The position numbers and the translations under genes are program-made. This document shows, piece by piece, positions 56,641-64,000 of a DNA stretch of 64,000 nucleotides. The notes beneath the pieces are model-generated. The model did no database searches, was not told where the DNA came from, and worked only from the letters and a program-made list of their open reading frames with translations. Each line of letters opens with the position of its first letter. Position 1 is the first letter of the stretch. The DNA is taken from positions 48,962,263 through 49,026,262 of the forward strand of contig CM031611.1 of assembly GCA_018398815.1 (NCBI GenBank), in the 5' to 3' direction. Origin of the DNA: Conus ventricosus. Its lineage: Eukaryota; Mollusca; Gastropoda; Neogastropoda; Conidae.

Positions 56641-59600
56641 ATCAAACAAAAGGCATGTTAACAGGGAAAATATCAGCATTTATTTTTCTTCATGTTCAGC
56701 TGAATTTATTTCTAATTCAAGTGTATTGAATATTTAACAAATGCTAACAAGAAACTCGCTTGAGTGTGCCTTCAGTACAGTTCAGTATAACAAAGTGTGA
56801 TGAATGTTTTTAACAAATGCTAACAGAAAACACCAGTGTCAGCATGTGAGGAATACCATGGAGGGAGAGAGAACATGATCACAAGACTGTAGTCTCACTA
56901 TACAAACACACATACATACATATTAGTCTCACTAAAAAGTATGTACTCGGGGCATCCATAATGCAATACATCGACAAAATTATTACAGCCACCGACAATA
57001 TAATGTAACATGCTATATTTCTCACAGTGGTGTATTTCAAGCCTTAAGAAGCACCGAAAAGACTAGCATGATCAAAGGGTTTTGCCGTGCACAAACTTCA
57101 AAATGCTTTAAGACTTAAAAGGAAATGTACACAGATAGAGAGAGAGGAAAAAAAGGAATCGTTACAAGGCACAAAATATACACTTTATGTCGGTGCACCA
57201 AAGGGAATATAACCCCTCCCCACCACAAAAAGTAAAACGTACCACTGAAAAGAGGCGGGAGTGGAATGGAAGTGCGCAAAATCCATTCTGTGACATCCTC
57301 ATGTCTTGGTAGCATCCAGTAAATATTACACAAAGCAAAACTGTACAGCACAGTGGTTACAGACAGTTTACACTGGAAAGCATGAAAACATTTGTCTTAA
57401 GTACAGTGCATCAGATACAATGTTTTCTTCCCATCGGGAAATAAAAATGGCTTACACTACAGTATCTCGCTCATTTCTTTGCAGATACAACAGTTCTCAA
57501 ACTGTGAATACTACTTTTGTGAACTGGCAATAAATCATAGAAAAAAAATTGTGTGTTTTTTTTATATTGACCCTTTACAGCAATGATCAGCAGAACATCA
57601 CTGACATTATAGACGAGAGAACAAAGACCTGCTATGACAAGCATTCCAGTGTGACTCCTTTCAATGTGATGGACACAAAATGTTTTCAATTGTATGAATG
57701 AATGAAAGTCATCATTTTCCTCTTAACTTTTAAAGAAACTAACTTCTTTGACTTTGTAAAACTTGATGAATCATTGATGGAGAGAGAACCAAGAAGCCTG
57801 ACAATGTGGAAAATAGCAACAAAATATTTGACATACACCTACAGCTGCAGCAGAAATTGAAAATCTTTTTTTTTCTCATAGTAATAGAACTCGACTGATT
57901 ATGCTTGTCCCATCTCCTAAAATAGAATGCTATCACTTCAAAAAAAAAAAAAAGTCAGTGACTAGCATGTGAATGATTACATGTCTTGATGGTTTTCCCT
58001 AAATTGATAAAAGTCGAATTAGAAGTGGGCAAGAGAGAAGGATGCACTTAAAATTTGATGTAATGCATAGTTTGACTGTATGGGAACATTACACAGTCAT
58101 TTAGTGTATGAGCTCAAAGAATTGTCTCTCATCTACAGGTCTGACCAACCATAGAGAAAAAATTTCAGTCTAAACATTAGTGTGAGTAAAATGAAAAGAA
58201 ACAGCAGACTTCTTTTTGTGCAAAGTGGTGGTCGTCTGTCAAGCATACCACGCACTTACCTCATGACCTGCTGTTGAACTGATGTCATTAAGAAGCACTA
58301 GTAACAGGCCTAGTCTCTCAACAGGTACTTAACCAGGGGGAAAGACAAAAAAAGCACACTTGTCACCATTCCACCACAAGAATTTGACAGGAATGCCCAA
58401 CTGGAAGTTTCTGCAACAAAACCTGTATTTCATGGACCTGATGATGATGATGTGTGTGTGTAGTAAAGAATGGACATTGTGCGTGTTTGTGTGTGTGTGC
58501 ACACGCGCACATGCAACAAGGAAAACTGGACTGCTTTTGGTATGAAATAATTAAAAACAAGATGAGCCCATTTCCATGTTTTCACCTACCTGCTCTAACA
58601 TTAACATATAATACTCTAGATGTAGGCAGAGTCTGGCAGCAAGAACTATTAATGTTTTTTTTTTTTTCAAGGGGAGAAACCTTGTAGTCTAGATGGAATT
58701 AGAGCTACAGCTTACCCCTGGTCCCGACATGAATTCCCTGTCATCACAAGTCATTCAAGTCTGTTTTCTTTGTCATCAAACACAGAAAAGGTAATCTCAA
58801 GGGTAACCATCACAAAATGCACAATACAGAACATCAACTGGTGTGGAACATGAATCAGCAAATCAATTACCAAGGAACGTGGATACACTGTGTACACCTT
58901 GACACAAACTGCAGTAAAAAGTATCACATGCAGTCTCATGTTCAGAATGTCACCGATAATGCAGAATAAGCACGACGATAACCTAGTTGAAAATATAAAC
59001 TGCATTTAATTGCATGTGCAAATATATTATTATGGGTGAATTTACTAAAATTCAAAATATAAAAAAAATGTGTACAACTGCAGAGACAGAAGGAAAAAAG
59101 ATAATCATAATACCATTTTGAAGGTTATGAAGTTGGCATTATCACAAATTTATAGGATTAATTGACAGCATGCCCCTTTCTACCTGGCTCCATCAATAAA
59201 AGGTAGACTGAGCATGGTCACGCATGCATTTATTGGTGAGCATGGATGAAATAAATGATGTGAACACTTGCATGCATCAAAAAAAAACCCAACAATATTA
59301 AATAATGAGATGTTACAAGAAAAAAACATGTTATCCATTCTTGATACCAAGTAAGTAACCCAAAAGCAACTAATATAAATGCATTAAAAGTTCAATTGTG
59401 CCTCCTGGACATCTTGGGTAGTCTTTTTTACGTCAAATTTTTTTTTGTTTAAGCTCATCTGACATCAACAGCTATTTGGACACCCATCAAGCACAAACAT
59501 TTCAATACACTTCCAGCAAATCCCGACTGCTTAAATGTGAAGATGCCATCTGCAAAATTCAGAAATGTGTGCACCACACATAACATATAGTGACACTGAC

Positions 59601-61603
59601 CGACACACACTTACACTTCCAAATGATTCTACTGTTCCAGAATTGTAGAAAATAATGCCCCTTAATGTGAAAATGTGCATTTGTCTTTTGACAGAGTTGC
59701 TTTTGAGATTCAAAATCTTTGTCAAGGCAAACTGTTCAGCCATTTTGAAATTCAAAACATTTTACTTTGGGGGGGGGGGGGGGGGGGGTGCTTTTCAGTG
59801 GTATTCTTTTTTCAAAATAATATCCCACAAAGACTGCTCTTCTTTTTCCTTTGATCCTCATGTGCTGGTCTGATCTTTGTCTACACTTGGCCTATTTTGG
59901 ATACAAGCAGAGCTGCGTAAATCGTACCCAACTCTTGGTATTTGTTGCACATTCCATCCAACACTTTTAAGTCATGATGCTGGATTAAATGCATTCAGTT
60001 TGACTGATTATCTCCAAAAGCAACACATATGAATGAAAATGTATCAGCACTCTGCATGGTAAGATGGACACAAGGATCATTATACACAATTGTGTGCGAG
60101 AGGATGGCAAAAAACCAAATGACAATCTGCTAATCCTCAGTTTGATAACAATCAACTTCTGATGAAAAATTGTACGACTGGTTAAGAGCACCTGGGTCAT
60201 GTTTGATAAGGACTACTTTGAGTAATTCTCAGTAAGAATTGCTATCATTTACCTTAGAATAAGATGTCGGTGATCATCATTCTGTGGTTTCATCATTGAT
60301 AACATCTTCTTTGTCAGCGCACTGTTCACATCTTTTATTTTCTTTTTATCCTAAAGGCATGCTTAAATGATTAGAAATCGTAAAAAGAAATGTCAACAAT
60401 TAAGTGAGATGACCAACACGTGTGGGAGCAGCAATTGCATCAGGTGTAATACTACAGACAGAAATGATGAAATACTGCGATGCACGGACTAGGCTGCTAC
60501 CTCCACAAAGGATTCAGTTTCCTGATCCCGTTCCTCTTGCCGACAATGTGAGGTTGCACCTCTACAGTTGCCATACAGTATACACCACTGCACATGCACC
60601 CTGACATAACACTGTTACACCAGTTCAAAATAAAATGAAATGGTTAAAAAATGTTCATTCTTAAAACGGGGAACCAATCCCTTTAAAAATGTCATGCTCA
60701 AATGGTATAGTTTAAAATATCACATGAAAAATTGTCGTATAATGTATTTAAGTACCTCACAAGTATTGCCTTGACCAGCCCAGAGAATTCAGTCAGAATG
60801 CGGTGGAACCAATATGCAATAACATTTTTACATCACCTTTAAATGTTTCTTTGAGGGTTATAATCCTGTAAATCCATTCATGTGAAGACAATACCTCTAC
60901 GGTGTTATGAGGAAATAAAAAAAATTTCCATTCATACAATTCTTCCACCATCTGCCTTGAATTTTTCTGAAATGCTTGCCAACATTCACATGTACAAGTA
61001 AAAATCCACATAATGCAAAGAACTGTATATGTGTACAGTTATTAACATTGTTAAAAACTTGGCTGTTCATCAACACCTAACAATGCAATGTATGATTCCT
61101 GTGTTATAATTATGGCCGCTCTTTGACCTATAAACCTTTTCTCCTTTAACCATGGAGAGAGAAAGCGAGACTCTACGTGTGTGTAAGTGTTCATTTTCCA
61201 GTTGATTGTGGGGTAAAGACGTATGTACACCACATAACTTCATGTCTCGTCTATTTCTAAAGGAATGTGTATGCGGAGGTTTGTTTCAACCTTTATGTGC
61301 AGACAACAACTCCCATAAGATCTGTCGACAATATACATACATTCCCTCCCTCCCTTCCAAAAATCAAAATGTCAGCTGAATATTCCCAGCAGTTGAAAAA
61401 ATTCTTCCCATTGAAATGACACCAAATGTTGATTGAGACAAGCAGAACCAATGCACATACACAACGACCAGTGGAGCATTCTTGTGATCACATTCAAAAT
61501 GAGCAAGGCAGACATATTGTACATTTGGCACATACAAAAGCTTCTGATGCTTGTCCTGCCAAGCATCACGCCCCCTCCTCCACGTATCAGCAGTTCACAG
61601 TAG
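56641..61603. other. Convergent intergenic / 3' UTR territory
   Basis: Five kb of AT-rich sequence without coding exons between the two convergent genes. Several AATAAA motifs occur on each strand (for example + strand near 57440 and 57528; - strand at 60334-60339, 59229 and 56680), so long 3' UTRs are possible. A poly-G run is at 59768-59789. Confidence 0.45.
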
Positions 61604-61683
61604 TTACTTTCTCTTGAGCTTTTCAGGAAAATTTGAAGCCATGTTGGAAAAATCTCTGAATACGTCGGTGAAAGTATCATCTC
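61604..61683 (-). CDS. Terminal coding exon of a - strand gene, product not recognised
   Basis: On the - strand the acceptor TTCCTTCTTTCAG is followed by G-DDTFTDVFRDFSNMASNFPE then KLKRK and a TAA at 61606-61604. Entry phase 1 matches the exit phase of the exon at 63262-63317. The C-terminus is short, amphipathic then basic. I do not recognise the family. Confidence 0.6.
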
Positions 61684-63261
61684 CTGAAAGAAGGAACAGA
61701 CCAGATTTTTATGGCTGGGTATTCTGCAGTTATCTGGCGTTTTTTTTTTTTTTTTTTAATTGAGTGTTGTTTGTTCCTTTTGTCCAGCGAATTGATGATA
61801 ATCTCTCTTCTAAACTTGTTTCCAATTTCTGCCTGTAGTCACCTCAATTTGAATCTAACTGGGTTTCTTTGGTTACTTACTAGGCATAGAAATGCATCAA
61901 TCAACAGGAACGGTACCCAAAATTAATGGGAGGTTAATTAAAACTAATTGTTGTGACATTTTGAAGAAAGGGGTGTGAAAAACACGGAAAAATACTATCT
62001 AAATGTTACGGTCTTGGACCTTACAGTATGAAGATCAAAATAAGTTGCATTTTACAAATGAAGGTTACTGGTCAGGGTATGAATCGTCCAATGGGACTTG
62101 AATCTCTCCTCTTGGGAGATATCCTTCGGCATAACTCCCCCCCCCCCTTGCATGTAAGCTTGTACAACCACATGAGCAGTCTACAACTATTGGAAACATG
62201 ATCTATTGGAAACATGATCTATTCTCCCTTCCCATTATGGGACTCCACAACACACTCGGCTATTCCTGAAAAAACCCATCCTGCTTTGGTTTCAACTAAA
62301 TTCAATTCAATTCATGTTGTTTACAGCCCATCTGCATATAAAGTGCCATATCAGTGATGTCATTTGATTAAAGTAAGTTCCTTACATAAGATGTTATTTA
62401 GACAGAGAAAAATATCTGCAAAAACTGCTAAAAAAAAAAAATTCTCCTTAAAATCTTAGATGAAAAATATTTCTCTTTCAAGAACATGTAAAAAAAAAAA
62501 ATCACACCCATGGAACATTTTGGAACACAACATCTGTATGTTTTGGATAAGAAAGAATGAAACAAATGTGACTTGTGGCAGAAACCCCACAGATCTATGC
62601 TGACTCTGATTCTGCCTTTTTAATTTGTATTGCTGTTTTGATCATGACCATGTCTTCATCAAGCAAAAAAACAAAACAAAATGACTAATTGGCACTAATG
62701 ACATGCTTACTACAGTTGAAACTTGACATTCACAGCTGTTCCATGCTAAACACAAGGTATTGTTTTTTGTTTGTTTGTTTGCTTTTAGATAATTATAATA
62801 CATATTAGACCCTGTTACAAGATTCTGAAACTAAGACAGAATTCTACAGTAAGATGAGTATTTGCACTGCATGTGGGGACTGATTAATTAAAACTGGAAA
62901 CCACACAAATGGTTGCAAGTATTCCAAAATGAATTATTGATCCAGACCTCATTACCATCCTACAGACTACCATAGTGGATTACCCTCCTATCCTGTCATG
63001 ATCACTATGGATTTTCTCTTTTTTCAAATTCATATTTGATTCTTGAGACTACAGTTACTTTCAAAGATAAACTCATTTTCTATGACATAAGTTCAAAGGA
63101 AAAATGGCTATATTCAGCAAATTCTTAAATTCTGTTTTGATTCAAACTGAATTAGAAGTGAGGGTCTTCAACAGACTGATGTCCACAGACACCCACACAG
63201 ACACAAACCACTAACTTCTCACTATCATCACATTGTCTCCATTTTGAGAGAATGTACTTAC
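61684..63261. other. Intron of the - strand gene
   Basis: AT-rich with poly-T (61740-61759) and poly-A runs. No exon on either strand with supportable splice sites. Confidence 0.45.
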
Positions 63262-63317
63262 CTGGATTGAAACCTTCTGCCTCTTTCATCTCCTCATTTA
63301 ACTTGGACAATCGTATC
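63262..63317 (-). CDS. Penultimate coding exon of the same - strand gene
   Basis: On the - strand the acceptor CTTTTGCAG and ideal donor GTAAGT bound 56 nt reading IRLSKLNEEMKEAEGFNP with entry phase 2 and exit phase 1. It is a charged helix. Together with the terminal exon the tail is ...EEMKEAEGFNPG-DDTFTDV. The rest of the gene lies beyond the window end or in unrecognised exons. The gene converges with the + strand gene. Confidence 0.6.
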
Positions 63318-63354
63318 CTGCAAAAGATATCTTTAGTTTTACAATCTTCCATTT

Positions 63355-63900
63355 TTATAATAATAAATAATAATGAATACTTATATAGCGCCTATTCTGG
63401 GCTAGAGGCCAAGCTCTAAGCGCTTTACAATCCACACTTGTTTACAAAACGGGCTGCCTACCTGGGTAGTGCCAACTGAAGAGCTGCCAGCTGGCGCTTC
63501 ATTCAGTGGTTTCCCGTGTCATCCAGTCAGTATCATTCAATATCAATCACTCATTTTCCTTTCCTTACTTCCTTCATTCTTTCCATTTCTCACGCAGGGT
63601 GCATGCTATGTGTAACGTGTCATCCATACCAACGGCCAAACTGGCCTACTCTTCCGAAAGTTGGTGATGGGATTTTACGTGTGTGCAAGATGTTATGCGT
63701 GCGTTCACACACGGAACCTCGGTTTATAGTCTCATTCGAAGGACTGTATGGGAAAAGGAGTCGGAACCAATGTTAACTCTGAGGGAAAAATCCCCCCGTG
63801 CCGAAACGTCCCGGCGGATTATAACAAGCATCAAACTGTTGGAGTCCTTTCAAATTCCACTCCCAGGGTCCATTACTATGACAGGTTATCTCAGAATATC
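63355..63900. repeat. Interspersed SINE-like repeat with TATATAGCGC core
   Basis: An AATAATAATAAT-type head is followed by CTTATATAGCGCCTATTC and CTAAGCGCTTTACAATCCAC, a palindrome-like GCGC pair of a type that is common in marine invertebrate introns by my recollection. GC-rich body to about 63870. No coding domain; family not named. Confidence 0.5.
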
Positions 63901-63948
63901 ATAATGAAAAATTCACTTCTAATCATGATGAAAATGACAAATTGATTA

Positions 63949-64000
63949 TTCTTCTTTTTCTGCGGTCGATTTCATTGGTTGCTTCAGATCTTCGATCCTG
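63949..64000. repeat. Start of an interspersed repeat, same family as 5063
   Basis: TTCTTCTTTTTCTGCGG...CAGATCTTCGATCCTG aligns with the head at 5063-5112. Truncated by the window end. Confidence 0.5.

Overview
The window is eukaryotic genomic DNA from a draft assembly. Long introns, GT-AG exons, abundant (CA)n/(TG)n and (GA)n microsatellites, tRNA-derived SINE-like repeats and Gypsy-class LTR retroelements point to an invertebrate. A marine gastropod mollusc is my best guess, by inference only. There is no bacterial-style gene layout, and most open frames longer than 60 codons are chance or repeat-driven.

The main gene runs on the + strand from about 3.35 kb to 55.08 kb. I traced 17 exons by splice signals and checked that the codon phase carries across every junction; 14 exons fit exactly. 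The protein is roughly 700-730 residues: an N-terminal helical/coiled-coil part (exons 1-6), a low-complexity Pro/Ser/Thr-rich middle (exons 10-13), an acidic segment (exon 14), and a tail with repeated Phe-containing motifs (exons 15-17). The N-terminal layout resembles the S6OS1 family (vertebrate SIX6OS1, a synaptonemal complex central element protein). That identification is tentative because it rests on recalled family features, not a search. Three exons (12, 13, 17) need a one-base correction, probably sequencing indels.

The introns hold three Gypsy-class retroelements, all antisense to the host gene. Element A (about 14.7-17.7 kb) and element B (about 23.4-26.45 kb) are decayed pol fragments in the usual RT-RNase H-integrase order. 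Element C (31.755-42.326 kb) is complete from LTR to LTR, with about 2.15-kb LTRs bounded by TGTCACGA/TCGTGACA, an 18-nt primer site matching the 3' end of tRNA-Pro, a gag zinc knuckle, and integrase placed BEFORE reverse transcriptase. That order is typical of Gmr1-like Gypsy elements and is the most notable mobile-element finding.

About 34-45.9 kb looks like unpolished sequence. It ends in exactly 1000 N (45880-46879), and the ~3.45 kb before the gap (about 42.43-45.88 kb) is repeated in clean form after it (about 46.88-50.33 kb), so exons 14 and 15 appear twice. This is almost certainly an unmerged contig overlap. Between the last two exons lies a 33-bp minisatellite of about 65 units (52.08-54.35 kb) whose first unit straddles the exon 16 donor site, so the array repeats an exon-end/donor sequence dozens of times.

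The right end (about 61.6-63.3 kb) carries the last two coding exons of an unrecognised convergent gene on the - strand. Interspersed repeats occupy the final 650 bp.
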